DNA of 64,000 nucleotides from Pseudoalteromonas shioyasakiensis (GCA_013391845.1 CP058414.1:2590501-2654500), one strand, 5' to 3'; numbered from the stretch's first letter, positions 1 through 8,436 are shown. The notes: generated by a model not told the origin, from the letters alone. Translations and numbers: made by a program.

Positions 1-1121
1 GATAACCATACAACCGTTTGAAGTAATGACGACAACACATCAACAACAGGCTCTATAATGGGTAATACAGCTTGCCCTAAACTGGTCAATGCTGCATTGA
101 GTGAGCCCCCAAACTTACTCCAAGACGTGCTCATTGCATCAGCCATTTCAACTGCAACACCCATATCAGTAATATTTGCTAGCGCTGAAATATTGCCTTT
201 TAACTGCTCTGTTTGAGGCATTAGTAACTTAAGCATGGCAACAGCTTCATCACTACCAAATGCATTTTTAAGCGCATCTGATTTTGCAACAGTGTCAATT
301 TCACCAAAGCGCCCTTTCAAGCGCTCAATGACTTGCACCATGGGCAGTAACTTACCTTGTGAATCTGTTAGCTGAATACCTAACTTTTGCTGTGCACTGC
401 CAACACCAGTTAAAAATGCTTTGTATTTTGTGCCCGCTTCTGAGCCTGACATGGTAGCCTGTAACTGACCCATCACCGCCATTGATTCATTCATTTCAAT
501 GCCGTGTGAATTAGCTGCTGCACCTAAGCTTGAGAACGCCCCCGCCATTTCACTACCGGTGGTTTTAAACATACGAACGCTGGCAGCGGTTTGCCCTGTC
601 AGCATGTTTATCCATTCGCTTTTACCCACTTCCTTTGCAGTATCTTGGTAAATACCGTACATGGTGCCAAAATAATCTGTGGTTGTGGCCGCATCTGACT
701 TTGTGCCTTTTGCCAAAATAGCTGACGAATTGGTAAATGTTGAAAGTTCTTTACCAGTGAGGCCAGCAATTGCAGATTGAATGTCGTAGGAGCTGCGAAT
801 AATATCGGCTGAATTACCACCGTAATTACTCACAAAGTTAAGCGCGGTGTTATTCAGTTGTGTGAGGGCTTCGTTGCTCACATTCAACGAACTCACTTCG
901 CCCATAGCGGCTTGCGCTTCAATAGCAGGATTAAGCGAACCAACCAACATCATGGCACCGCCAGCGGCGCTCATTAATCCACCCGTCATTTGTTCTTTCG
1001 CGGCGGCGGTTTGTTCACTCAGTTGATTAATTTTAGACATGATCTTATTAACCGGGCCGGTCACCTTATCAATGACCCCGATTGAATACATCAGTTTGTC
1101 TAATTTGCTGAGTGAACTCAT
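1..1121 (-). CDS. Phage tail tape measure protein, N-terminal part (runs off the window)
   Basis: About 373 residues of the N-terminus are visible; the C-terminus is beyond base 1. The protein would set tail length and guide DNA ejection. The visible part is rich in Gly, Ala, Ser and Asn, with a short coiled segment near residues 15-45 followed by the alpha-helical core pattern of the TP901/PhageMin_Tail family. Its ATG follows directly after the TAG that ends the frameshifted chaperone product, with no spacer, so translation is probably coupled. The position behind sheath, tube and chaperone is the usual one in P2/HP1-type tails. Family identity is inferred from composition and synteny; the total length cannot be judged. 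Confidence 0.85.
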   Translation of the reverse strand, partial: MSSLSKLDKLMYSIGVIDKVTGPVNKIMSKINQLSEQTAAAKEQMTGGLMSAAGGAMMLVGSLNPAIEAQAAMGEVSSLNVSNEALTQLNNTALNFVSNYGGNSADIIRSSYDIQSAIAGLTGKELSTFTNSSAILAKGTKSDAATTTDYFGTMYGIYQDTAKEVGKSEWINMLTGQTAASVRMFKTTGSEMAGAFSSLGAAANSHGIEMNESMAVMGQLQATMSGSEAGTKYKAFLTGVGSAQQKLGIQLTDSQGKLLPMVQVIERLKGRFGEIDTVAKSDALKNAFGSDEAVAMLKLLMPQTEQLKGNISALANITDMGVAVEMADAMSTSWSKFGGSLNAALTSLGQAVLPIIEPVVDVLSSLLQTVVWL

Positions 1122-1579
1122 CTAACCATCACCATTAAGCGCCATACAAATGCCGTTGTTGACGGCGGTGGCTAATAATTCATTTTGTTGAAGCTCTAAA
1201 AATAGGGCCTGCGCTAAGCTTTCATCGGTTACTGGCATCGCGCCAAAATACTTAGCGTGATAAGCCAGTAGCTGATCCGTTCGGTTTTTCTTTATTTGCT
1301 TGGCGCGTTCTTCGATTTTTTTACGGTGAAGTTAAACTCCGGCTGAAAATCTTCTACAACCGTCGCCGCTAAATGCAAAGCCGCACCCGGTTGCTGTAAG
1401 AGGTCTTTCAACTCTTTAACTTGTGACTCATCCACCGTTGACATTAAAAAGTTCGTTGCCGGTTGCACTTTATTGTTTGGCGTAATCGAGTTGATGTATT
1501 TGTTATAAGACTGCGTATCAACACTGAATTTAAACTCAGTCGTTCCCGCATCGATAATAATTGGTTTAGTTAATGCCAT
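1122..1579 (-). CDS. Tail assembly chaperone, predicted -1 frameshift extension (gpG-GT / E-E' type)
   Basis: Reading the chaperone in frame to codon 88 and then slipping back one base at the A AAA AAA heptamer (plus-strand bases 1316-1322) opens a 64-codon extension that begins IEERAKQ and ends NGDG-stop. The fusion product is 152 residues. The extension stop TAG is at 1122-1124 and the tape measure ATG follows immediately. Lambda G/GT and P2 E/E+E' are the established precedents for a -1 shift at exactly this place between tube and tape measure. The slippery site, open frame and position are seen; that frameshifting occurs is inferred. Confidence 0.75.
1292..1579 (-). CDS. Phage tail assembly chaperone, short (0-frame) product
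   Basis: This 95-residue protein resembles the putative tail assembly chaperones of HP1/K139-like phages (PF10963 type). Such chaperones bind the tape measure protein while the tube polymerises. I chose the ATG at 1579 because the conserved-looking protein begins there; the frame stays open for 66 codons upstream, but that part overlaps the preceding gene and looks like noise. The start overlaps the end of the upstream gene by 14 bases. The last 7 codons follow an A AAA AAA heptamer where part of the ribosomes probably shift to -1 and make a longer product (next entry). Confidence 0.8.
   Translation of the reverse strand: MALTKPIIIDAGTTEFKFSVDTQSYNKYINSITPNNKVQPATNFLMSTVDESQVKELKDLLQQPGAALHLAATVVEDFQPEFNFTVKKSKNAPSK
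1316..1322 (-). other. Slippery heptamer A AAA AAA for programmed -1 frameshifting
   Basis: Seven A residues on the minus strand are phased as GTA AAA AAA in the chaperone frame, the ideal X XXY YYZ arrangement. The -1 frame stays open for 64 codons beyond it and ends next to the tape measure start. I did not identify a clear stimulatory hairpin downstream. Confidence 0.75.
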
Positions 1580-2201
1580 GTTCTTTGCTCTCTTTAATAT
1601 CTGCTTGCTCAAGCAGCGTGTATGTAAAATAAGGGCCGTACTTGGCTGCTGATTGCTCACACAAAGCAATAAACTCAGCAAAGTCATTCGGGCTTGCAAA
1701 CACCTGGCAACCCGCTGACCACTTATCAACTTGGGTTGATGTGGTTTTACTGTTTGCGCGGTGGCAGTTGATGCCAAAATACCCTTGCTGTAGCACTGCT
1801 TGGGGTGTGACGTCCGTGTCTAATTCGGTGTCTTGGTTGTTGTCACGTAAAACAACAACCGGTTTATGTTGGACTAACGCACGGTATTTCCCTTGGTGAT
1901 AACCCAAAGCCCATAAACTTTTATGCTGCCCTGCAATAAGTACCGCTGTACCATCAACGTTCATAGGGTGTTTGCGCCAGTAAAGGCCTGCATCAGTCGT
2001 TGCTTTAAATTGCTTAAGCTGCCATTCACCGCCTTCCTGATACAACACACAAATAGCATCATTGAAGGTGTTAGCCCGCGTATTTGCATGACGAATACCT
2101 ATGATGTTTAGGTTTAATTCACCTTCAAATAATGTGTGCCCACACGCTTGCATGGTGTTCATTAGTGTCGTTGCAGTTAGGTTACGAATGGCTTTAGACA
2201 T
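1566..2201 (-). CDS. Phage protein with YkuD (L,D-transpeptidase)-like HR...SAGCQ motif, possible cell wall enzyme
   Basis: The protein has 211 residues. In its C-terminal half it carries a GYFGINCHRA segment followed about 18 residues later by WSAGCQVF. This is the His...Ser-x-Gly-Cys arrangement of the YkuD fold, with SAGCQ instead of the bacterial S/T-H-G-C-R. The catalytic Cys and upstream His are both present. It lies between tube and chaperone genes, where HP1/K139-type phages often carry lysis genes. A role as endolysin or virion-associated wall enzyme is inferred, and a structural role is not excluded. Its ATG overlaps the stop of the tube gene (TAATG), so the two are translationally coupled. 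Confidence 0.6.
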   Translation of the reverse strand: MSKAIRNLTATTLMNTMQACGHTLFEGELNLNIIGIRHANTRANTFNDAICVLYQEGGEWQLKQFKATTDAGLYWRKHPMNVDGTAVLIAGQHKSLWALGYHQGKYRALVQHKPVVVLRDNNQDTELDTDVTPQAVLQQGYFGINCHRANSKTTSTQVDKWSAGCQVFASPNDFAEFIALCEQSAAKYGPYFTYTLLEQADIKESKEHGIN

Positions 2202-2653
2202 TACAGATCTCTCACTTCTTCAGCTGTTAGGTAAGGCACACCATTGATTTTTACAAAATCAGGGCTCGTTACTGGGCACTTGATAGACGTTGTATCTTCT
2301 TCGCCACCTTCAGCTTTTAGATTCAAGATTTCTTCAAGCTGTGGCAAACAACCAAATGCTTCAATGTTTTTCTTGCCCGCAGCGACTTCAGCGTTAAATG
2401 CCACATCAAACGGTTCAATGCCTTTCCAACTGCCCGCTTGTTCAGCTTGCGCTTGCACGATTAACCAGTTTTCATGATCAAGCTTTAGCGTTACTTCGGC
2501 TTCGACTGGACCATCAATAAAGCCTTTTGGTACACCGCGTACATATTTTGGCTTACGGCCATCGGTGATTTTTACGGTGGCTTCGATAACATGCACCATT
2601 GATGAACCAATGAAGATATCGAAGTCCTTACCGCCTAATACTTTTTGTGTCAT
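2201..2653 (-). CDS. Phage tail tube protein (DUF2597 family)
   Basis: This 150-residue protein starts MTQKVLGGKDFD and shows the pattern of DUF2597 proteins from HP1/K139-like Peduoviridae, which occupy the tail tube position. It contains alternating beta segments (DIFIGSS, AEVTLKLDH) as expected for a tube subunit. It follows the sheath gene by 13 bases. Function is inferred from family and from the order sheath, tube, chaperone, tape measure; it forms the inner channel of a contractile tail. Confidence 0.8.
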   Translation of the reverse strand: MTQKVLGGKDFDIFIGSSMVHVIEATVKITDGRKPKYVRGVPKGFIDGPVEAEVTLKLDHENWLIVQAQAEQAGSWKGIEPFDVAFNAEVAAGKKNIEAFGCLPQLEEILNLKAEGGEEDTTSIKCPVTSPDFVKINGVPYLTAEEVRDL

Positions 2654-2666
2654 AACTGCGTTGCTC

Positions 2667-3767
2667 CTATTCGTCGCGGTCTAACATGATCCCAACCACA
2701 ATCGTGTTTGGTGAATCAATCGGCTTCACTTTCAGCACGACTTGCAACGTGCGTGAGTCTAAGAACGTGAGATTAATACTGTCATCCGTTGGCGCATCAA
2801 TCAGACCAGGGAACTTATCGGCACCAATGTTGATTGACTTGCTCATATCACGCAGTGGTTTACCCATGACACGTTTGCCAAATTCAATGCCACTGGCACT
2901 GTTATTCAAACGTCGGTTCTTGATTTGTTGAATGGCAATAATGCGAACATCACGCGCCGCTTTATCAACAATTCGGCCTATTTCAATTTGCTGAAAATCG
3001 CCGCCTTCAGCATCCAACATATTGACGTCACCGAAATAAACCCCATCGAAGTCGGGATAAAACTGCGTACAACTTAAACGTAAGGCATCCAGTGCCGCCG
3101 TGGTTGCATTCGTCAATGGGTTGTCTGTGGCATCTACGGGCAATGGCATTAATGACATGGCACCAGTTAAAACACGCATTGGGCTGTCAGCAATCGTGAC
3201 TGAGCTTTTGCATAATCGACCCGTAACGGCGCCCAGTTCGTCACCAAATAAAAGCGGAATAACCGCCACACGATCCGCTACCACACCTTCAACCAAAGGT
3301 TGCAATGCGGTCACTAAATCGGCCCAGTTTTGACCTTCGGTTAAACCGGGTGCAGCGACCAAAAAACGCACGCGACGCGCAAAACGCGATAGTACTTCTT
3401 GTGCTTTTGCCTGGTAACTTTCTACTTCGGCTTTACCCGTCACTGGCGTACAAATCACGATTGTTTCAGGGCTTACACCTTGATCCATCGCTTTATCAAT
3501 CAACGTCATGACATCATCACCCACTGCATGTGCAATCGCGTAGCCGGTAACAAGATCATCGCCATTACGTTGCCATGCTTTAAGTTGGGTTTTTAACGGT
3601 GAGTCTGCATCACCTAACATTGCATCGAAGTCTGTTTGTGCATTAATCGGTTGGATAACGCCTAGATTGTCGGCTGCTTGGCCGATAATTAAGACACTAC
3701 GTTCAACCTGTTTTGTAGCGCCACTGCCTGATTGAATGGCTGCAACGGATACATTACCTTGTGCCAT
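2667..3767 (-). CDS. Contractile tail sheath protein (DUF2586 family)
   Basis: The protein has 366 residues. It resembles DUF2586 proteins of HP1/K139-like phages, regarded as the sheath subunit. It has an N-terminal segment MAQGNVSVAAIQSGSG, a central alpha/beta region with ETIVICTPVTGK, and a C-terminal beta segment typical of sheath proteins that intertwine with neighbours. It is the first of the tail block after the completion proteins. The sheath implies a contractile myovirus tail, consistent with P2-type head genes nearby. Confidence 0.85.
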   Translation of the reverse strand: MAQGNVSVAAIQSGSGATKQVERSVLIIGQAADNLGVIQPINAQTDFDAMLGDADSPLKTQLKAWQRNGDDLVTGYAIAHAVGDDVMTLIDKAMDQGVSPETIVICTPVTGKAEVESYQAKAQEVLSRFARRVRFLVAAPGLTEGQNWADLVTALQPLVEGVVADRVAVIPLLFGDELGAVTGRLCKSSVTIADSPMRVLTGAMSLMPLPVDATDNPLTNATTAALDALRLSCTQFYPDFDGVYFGDVNMLDAEGGDFQQIEIGRIVDKAARDVRIIAIQQIKNRRLNNSASGIEFGKRVMGKPLRDMSKSINIGADKFPGLIDAPTDDSINLTFLDSRTLQVVLKVKPIDSPNTIVVGIMLDRDE

Positions 3768-3789
3768 GGTCGTTCCTTATTTGCTTGCG

Positions 3790-4437
3790 CTACGCCACCT
3801 GCATAGCTTTGTTTAAAATAAAACTCTGTTGCTCTTTTTGTTCAGAGGCGGTTTGCCCTAAGAAAGAGCGGGCAGGCAAATCAATTTGCCAGGTACTCTT
3901 ACTTGAGTTGCCCTTTAAATCTCTGAGTAAAAATCCTGCTTGGTTTTTACTTAGGTGTTCTGTTATCCATTTAATGCTTGCGCGTTTAGCCCCTTTGCCC
4001 TTACCACGCGGTATTTTGTAACCGGCTGCAATTAATGCTCTGGCTTGATTGCGTGTTGCCAATCCTTCCTTACGCTGCTCACCGTTATTTTTGTGGGCTT
4101 CTGCAGTTATGCTTATCCCTTCTTGCTGCGCCCTGGCTATTTTGCCTGTGCGGGTATCTTTAAAAAAAACGCTGGCGTTATTTGGCCCATACCGCACTTT
4201 CATTCGACTCTTTAGCTTGGTGAGCATTTTTTTCTTTTTACCGTTTGCTCTGCCTTTCCACGTTTTGCCCGTTAAATCTTTTTGTTGGGTTATTCGCCCT
4301 TTGCTGCTCCGGTTCGCAGCGCGTATTGCACCCCGTAACAAGTTGCGCCGTTTGTTTGGCTTCAGCTGTAAAAACGCTAACTGCTCTTTGCTCTGGCCTT
4401 CGTCAAATTTGACGTTAAGCACTGCTAACTTCCCCAT
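3790..4437 (-). CDS. Phage virion morphogenesis protein (tail completion, gpS-like)
   Basis: This 215-residue, strongly basic protein matches the pattern of the phage virion morphogenesis family (PF05069, P2 gpS-like). Visible cues are the Lys/Arg-rich segment GKTWKGRANGKKKK, then RYGPNNASVFFKD, and a late LPARSFLG motif followed by Gln/Glu-rich residues; LPAR-x-FLG is characteristic of this family. It overlaps the gpR-like gene by 23 bases. It probably completes the tail end that joins the head. Confidence 0.8.
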   Translation of the reverse strand: MGKLAVLNVKFDEGQSKEQLAFLQLKPNKRRNLLRGAIRAANRSSKGRITQQKDLTGKTWKGRANGKKKKMLTKLKSRMKVRYGPNNASVFFKDTRTGKIARAQQEGISITAEAHKNNGEQRKEGLATRNQARALIAAGYKIPRGKGKGAKRASIKWITEHLSKNQAGFLLRDLKGNSSKSTWQIDLPARSFLGQTASEQKEQQSFILNKAMQVA

Positions 4438-4888
4438 GCAATGTGAACGCTTCAGCTATCCACAAGCTTTGCTCGCCAAAGTCATAACGAATGCCGTTTA
4501 ATTCAAACGGGCCGTTGTCTGTTTGAATTAGCGCAATATCTTCACAAAGCTGGTCAATCGTTAACTCAACTTCATTACTGTTGTCGTCGTTAACATCTGC
4601 ACTAAATTCAATGTCTGTGCTATCAAAACGCCCGCCATTGTTTTGCAACCAAAACGATGCAAACGCACAAATCAATGCTGCCGGTGCTGCACACGGGTTT
4701 ATGCTAATAACCCCTGAATAATAAAAGCGTGCTGCTAATAACCCGTTGCCATTGACTGTTTTACTGCTTGGCTCAATTCGCCCGCCCTCAATCCAACAAT
4801 CAAATTGCGTTTCTAGCGCGAGTTTATGGCCTTGGTAGACCGCCCCCACTAAGTGCTGCTTAAGCTTGGCTATTTTGCTTTGGCTCAT
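4415..4888 (-). CDS. Phage tail completion protein gpR-like
   Basis: This 157-residue protein matches P2 gpR (PF06891): an N-terminal helix with KIAKLKQHLVG, a central AALICAFASFWLQ helix and an acidic EVELTIDQLCEDI segment. In P2, gpR and gpS act together at the head-proximal end of the tail, and here the two genes overlap. It also overlaps the gpL-like gene by 4 bases. The order L, R, S, sheath is the compact HP1-type layout without the P2 lysis genes in between. Confidence 0.8.
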   Translation of the reverse strand: MSQSKIAKLKQHLVGAVYQGHKLALETQFDCWIEGGRIEPSSKTVNGNGLLAARFYYSGVISINPCAAPAALICAFASFWLQNNGGRFDSTDIEFSADVNDDNSNEVELTIDQLCEDIALIQTDNGPFELNGIRYDFGEQSLWIAEAFTLHGEVSSA

Positions 4889-5325
4889 AGCAGCTCAACC
4901 GATAAATTGACGCTCAGTGATTGCAATAAACGCAGTGCGTTGACGCTTTCACGTTGCCAATGCTCATGATTATCAATGGCAGATTGGCTTTGTGCTGTAG
5001 CACTATCACGGTGCGTACTGCCCAGTTTTGAAACCAGCAAGCTTGCTTTAGCTTTGCTGTACACCGCATCGTGATAAAAAATCACTTGTTGCGCATTCAA
5101 TGGCTCACCATAAGTAAGCTGCACACCTTCAAGCTCTTGGTTAATCTCAGCTTGTGCGCGTGTGATCTTTTCAACGAGTAAATCACTTTTGTTCGCGTAC
5201 TCACTGGCAACTGCATAATGTTCAATAAAGTGTGCCGTGCTTAATGCGGGGTAATAACCATTACCTGGCACATCAACATTGACGCTTTGTAAATCCGCTT
5301 GTGGCATACCGCTTAAATTCATCAC
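4885..5325 (-). CDS. Head completion/stabilisation protein gpL-like
   Basis: This 146-residue protein matches the P2 gpL family (PF05926). Cues are the FIEHYAVASEY segment, a following helix with QAEINQEL, then YHDAVYSKAKASLLVSK. gpL closes the packaged capsid at the portal vertex. It lies after the terminase small subunit and before gpR, the P2/HP1 order. A roughly 100-base gap without a gene separates it from gpM. Confidence 0.82.
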   Translation of the reverse strand: MMNLSGMPQADLQSVNVDVPGNGYYPALSTAHFIEHYAVASEYANKSDLLVEKITRAQAEINQELEGVQLTYGEPLNAQQVIFYHDAVYSKAKASLLVSKLGSTHRDSATAQSQSAIDNHEHWQRESVNALRLLQSLSVNLSVELL

Positions 5326-5426
5326 ACACCTTTACTTAACAATTAAATTGGGTGTGGGCGCCACTTAGTCACATACGTTAAGCAAACAATGCGAACGCTG
5401 TGCTAAGTTGCCCACCGGCGTTGGAG

Positions 5427-6173
5427 CTAGTCAGCGTCAACCGCTTGTTCTGGCTCGCTTTGTTTTAGTAACTTTTGCAGGTCTTTTAGCAAACCTTTCA
5501 CACCTGCCCCCTCGTTAATAGCTAATGCTTGCTCTGCGAACGCCGCTGCAAAGCCGTAGTTATGAAGTGATGCATCGACTTTAGCCGCCATTGCGTAAAG
5601 CTTGCCGCCTACCACTTCTAAACCGGTCCAATCTTGGTTTTTAACTGTGGTAATTAAGCGATGCAGTACAAAACTAATGGTGAATAGGCCCGTTTGTTCA
5701 GATTGCGAAAGGTAATAGTTGGCATCGTCATAAAGCTGATCGATAACAAATGCAGGCCAATGCTTGGTATTAAACACCGTTGGTAATGGCTGCTTTTGCT
5801 CGACCATCAAAGGCAGTAGCTCTAGCACGTCATCCCAACGCTTGAGATCTACAAGCCAAATAAACACCCATGCTAATACTGTGTTGTGATGGTTTTGACC
5901 GCTTAAACGATAACGCTTGATGTAGCCAAGGTAATCGTTACGCTTTAACGCTTCAGACTTATAACTGGCTTTATCTGCAATATCGGTAAATGTTTTTAGT
6001 TGAGCTAAGTCAGACTCGATGGCCGCTACAAAAAACGGGTACTCTTTTTGCTCGTTCTCGGTTACTGGCGCGTTAGCTTGAACGACGTCAATCGCTGCTG
6101 TTGGCGCATGTGTTTCAGTGCTAGGCGGTACAACGCTTGCTGTTTTGGCTAATGATTTTTTAACTAAGCTCAT
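5427..6173 (-). CDS. Terminase small subunit / endonuclease gpM-like
   Basis: This 248-residue protein matches P2 gpM (PF05944). Its core has AWVFIWLVDLKRWDDVLEL and WPAFVIDQLYDDANYYL helices. In P2, gpM recognises cos DNA and is reported to hold the cos cutting activity together with gpP. The Ala/Thr/Pro-rich N-terminus (residues 10-40) looks like a flexible extension. It lies downstream of the capsid gene beyond an intrinsic terminator, so its level may be set by readthrough. Confidence 0.82.
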   Translation of the reverse strand: MSLVKKSLAKTASVVPPSTETHAPTAAIDVVQANAPVTENEQKEYPFFVAAIESDLAQLKTFTDIADKASYKSEALKRNDYLGYIKRYRLSGQNHHNTVLAWVFIWLVDLKRWDDVLELLPLMVEQKQPLPTVFNTKHWPAFVIDQLYDDANYYLSQSEQTGLFTISFVLHRLITTVKNQDWTGLEVVGGKLYAMAAKVDASLHNYGFAAAFAEQALAINEGAGVKGLLKDLQKLLKQSEPEQAVDAD

Positions 6174-6197
6174 TTAAAAACACTCTACTAGTTGGTT

Positions 6198-6236
6198 AAA
6201 AAAGCCGCCCCCGAAACTTTAGGAAATAAGGGCGGC
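6198..6236 (-). terminator. Intrinsic terminator between capsid and terminase small subunit genes
   Basis: On the minus strand GCCGCCC (6230-6236) and GGGCGGC (6204-6210) form a 7-bp all-GC stem with a 19-base loop, followed by six T residues. It sits 23 bases after the capsid stop codon, inside the late operon, and would reduce expression of M, L and the tail block relative to the capsid gene. Confidence 0.7.
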
Positions 6237-6258
6237 AATGGTTGCTGCTGTTAGTTAA

Positions 6259-7296
6259 TTACACCCAGTCATCGCCCGCTTGATTTGGCAACTTCACATT
6301 GGCTGATTCAAAGTAAATCGCTTTTTCTAGGTCTTCGACGTAGTAACAGTCGTTACGTGATAGGTAGTCTTCAATACGTTTTTTCTTCGCGTTATTTTCA
6401 ACGCTTGTACGGGTTGAGCCTGTCTGAACGTAATGACTTAAATTGTCAAAGCTGGTGACTAAAATGCCGCGAGCTGGGAAAAATGGGATTTTATAGCTTG
6501 CCAGGCCACCATAGGTTTCAATGACCTGTTGAAGCTCAATCTTGGTTTTTTCACTTGGTGTATGCGCTTGCTTGGCGTAAAGCTTATTTTTATCGTGTGC
6601 GAGAAGTTCATCACCGATAATCGCCACCATGTTGGCGCGTTTATGCTCTGGAATACCTTGCAATGCGTCATGCACTGCTTGATCTAGGTTTTCATAGTCG
6701 CCGCCTGCACCAATACGGATCTGGGTAGGCGTCAGACCTTCAGTAACAACACGCTCCGGTGCATCACGACGTAGTAACTGCAACCAACCGATGTTGACAT
6801 CATTCATCATTGGGTATGCAACAATGTCTGTCGTATCGGCGGCATGTGTGCCGTTCCAACCAATTTTGATAATATCCAGTGCAATCGCTTGGCGAACATG
6901 GTTACGGTAGCGTTCGTGGAAATCAGGGAACTTCGACCACTGATCCATTTTTACCCAGGTGATATGAATGTCACATTCTGTTGGGTAACAACGGAATTCA
7001 CGTTTATCTAGTTTCGATACATCACGGGTTTTACGTTCTTTGTTGTCGTCAGTTTCAACGCCTGCACGACCAGTCACCCCGCCGTCAACACTCATGATCA
7101 CCGATTGGCCTACTAGGTCATCAACCGGCGCGGTATTGATCATCTGTAAAAATTCAGCCGACTCATACACCGCGTCGTAAAGTCGCTGCTCTACAGTAGG
7201 CTCTACGTTAAATTGCTCTGACATTGAAGTCACACCATAGTTAACGGCCATGCCTGCCATGATGGCTACAAATAACTCTTTTGTTCTTGTCTTCAT
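6259..7296 (-). CDS. Major capsid protein gpN-like
   Basis: This 345-residue protein matches the P2 capsid family (PF05125, HK97 fold). The start MKTRTKELF, the FNVEPTVEQRLYDAV segment and the later WNGTHAADTTD region are typical. A ribosome site AGGAAAG lies 6 bases before the ATG. P2 gpN is cleaved near its N-terminus by the gpO protease, and the gene for that scaffold lies directly upstream here. Length agrees with P2 gpN. Confidence 0.9.
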   Translation of the reverse strand: MKTRTKELFVAIMAGMAVNYGVTSMSEQFNVEPTVEQRLYDAVYESAEFLQMINTAPVDDLVGQSVIMSVDGGVTGRAGVETDDNKERKTRDVSKLDKREFRCYPTECDIHITWVKMDQWSKFPDFHERYRNHVRQAIALDIIKIGWNGTHAADTTDIVAYPMMNDVNIGWLQLLRRDAPERVVTEGLTPTQIRIGAGGDYENLDQAVHDALQGIPEHKRANMVAIIGDELLAHDKNKLYAKQAHTPSEKTKIELQQVIETYGGLASYKIPFFPARGILVTSFDNLSHYVQTGSTRTSVENNAKKKRIEDYLSRNDCYYVEDLEKAIYFESANVKLPNQAGDDWV

Positions 7297-7338
7297 GTTC
7301 TTTCCTGCGTTTAGCTAATTTAGATTAAGTGCGTGTGA

Positions 7339-8241
7339 TTACAGCAAAGTGCTGTATTTACCGTCGTCGCCTTCCGGTTCATCGTCGGCGTTGGTGGTAT
7401 CATCCGCAGGGGAATTTGTTGCTTGTTCGAACTTAGCCGTTAATTCTTCAAGCGCTTTTTTTGTGCTTGATAGTTCGTCTTGAACTTGGCTTAACACAGT
7501 GTCATCACCTGAGTTTTGTTCATCCGCTGGCGGTGATTCTTCACCTTCCACTTTGGTTGTTGAGAATGAATCAAGCTTTTCGGTTAGGCCGTCTAGCTTT
7601 TGGCTGAATTCGGCAAGTGGTGTGCCCAGTGCATCTTTTAGTGCATTGGCTAATTGTGTTTCGTTCATGTCCGGTTCTTCCTGATTGAATGAAAATAGTC
7701 GTTTAAAAAAGGGTTTTTTAGGGGGGTCATCATCGACGGGATCACATGCCCCTAATTCGACTGTTAATAAGGCAACGTCCTTGTCGTCTGGCCTACTCTT
7801 ACTACTGAAATTAATACGGTCTGTGTAGCAGCTCGCTGGGTAATCGGTTACCGCAAGGCCTGTAAGGTAGGTTTTACCCGAGCCCATAAAGTCACGGTTT
7901 ATTTCAATGCTGAAGTACACAGCTTGGTCAGCTTTGTTTAGCTCAACAAAGCTTTGATTAGGTGCCAACACTGCATATAAGCACACCACACCTTCTTCGT
8001 TTTCGCGGGCTTCAACGCTCAGTACATCACCCAACATGCCGGGTATATCAACATTGTGTAAATTTTTAGCCGCCCAGCCCGACCAATCACGTTCATGATC
8101 AAGGTTAATGCGTGCGCCATATTTACGCGGGTTGTAGGTTTCTACAATGTCGGCTACGTCTTGCTCAGTGATTTCACGACCATCGACAGTCATGCCTACC
8201 GCAGCAATGGAAAGTGGTTTTGTACGTAGTTGACCTGGCAT
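7339..8241 (-). CDS. Capsid scaffold and maturation protease gpO-like
   Basis: The protein has 300 residues when started at 8241, where MPGQLRTKPLSI begins after an AAAGG ribosome site. The frame is open upstream to 8478, but that part crosses the start of the divergent terminase gene and looks non-coding. It matches P2 gpO (PF05929): an N-terminal protease domain with INLDHERDWSGWAA and YFSIEINRDFMG, then an acidic, Gln/Ser-rich scaffold part with a coiled coil (LSSTKKALEELTAKFEQ). It shapes the procapsid and processes gpN. Confidence 0.85.
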   Translation of the reverse strand: MPGQLRTKPLSIAAVGMTVDGREITEQDVADIVETYNPRKYGARINLDHERDWSGWAAKNLHNVDIPGMLGDVLSVEARENEEGVVCLYAVLAPNQSFVELNKADQAVYFSIEINRDFMGSGKTYLTGLAVTDYPASCYTDRINFSSKSRPDDKDVALLTVELGACDPVDDDPPKKPFFKRLFSFNQEEPDMNETQLANALKDALGTPLAEFSQKLDGLTEKLDSFSTTKVEGEESPPADEQNSGDDTVLSQVQDELSSTKKALEELTAKFEQATNSPADDTTNADDEPEGDDGKYSTLL

Positions 8242-8334
8242 AAATAAAACCTTTGTTGGTTGAGCGTTTTGCTTTAAAGTTGCTTGCAGTTTGCACCCTC
8301 TTTTTGCTCCTTTCCAACGATTTAACTTTTTGAA

Positions 8335-8359
8335 ATTCCTATATTTAGCTTTTAGGAAT
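8335..8359. promoter_or_regulatory. Inverted repeat ATTCCTA-N11-TAGGAAT between divergent late operons
   Basis: A perfect 7-bp inverted repeat with 11 bases between the arms lies in the 195-base gap between gpO (minus) and terminase (plus). In P2 the late promoters here are activated by Ogr, which binds dyads upstream of the promoter. The repeat is seen; its use by the Ogr-like protein at 12783 is a guess. Confidence 0.35.
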
Positions 8360-8436
8360 GCATAGGTTTTTATCTGACAGATCACGCGCTTTATTACGAA
8401 TACACTCCCGCTATAGATTAATAAACGCGGTGCATT

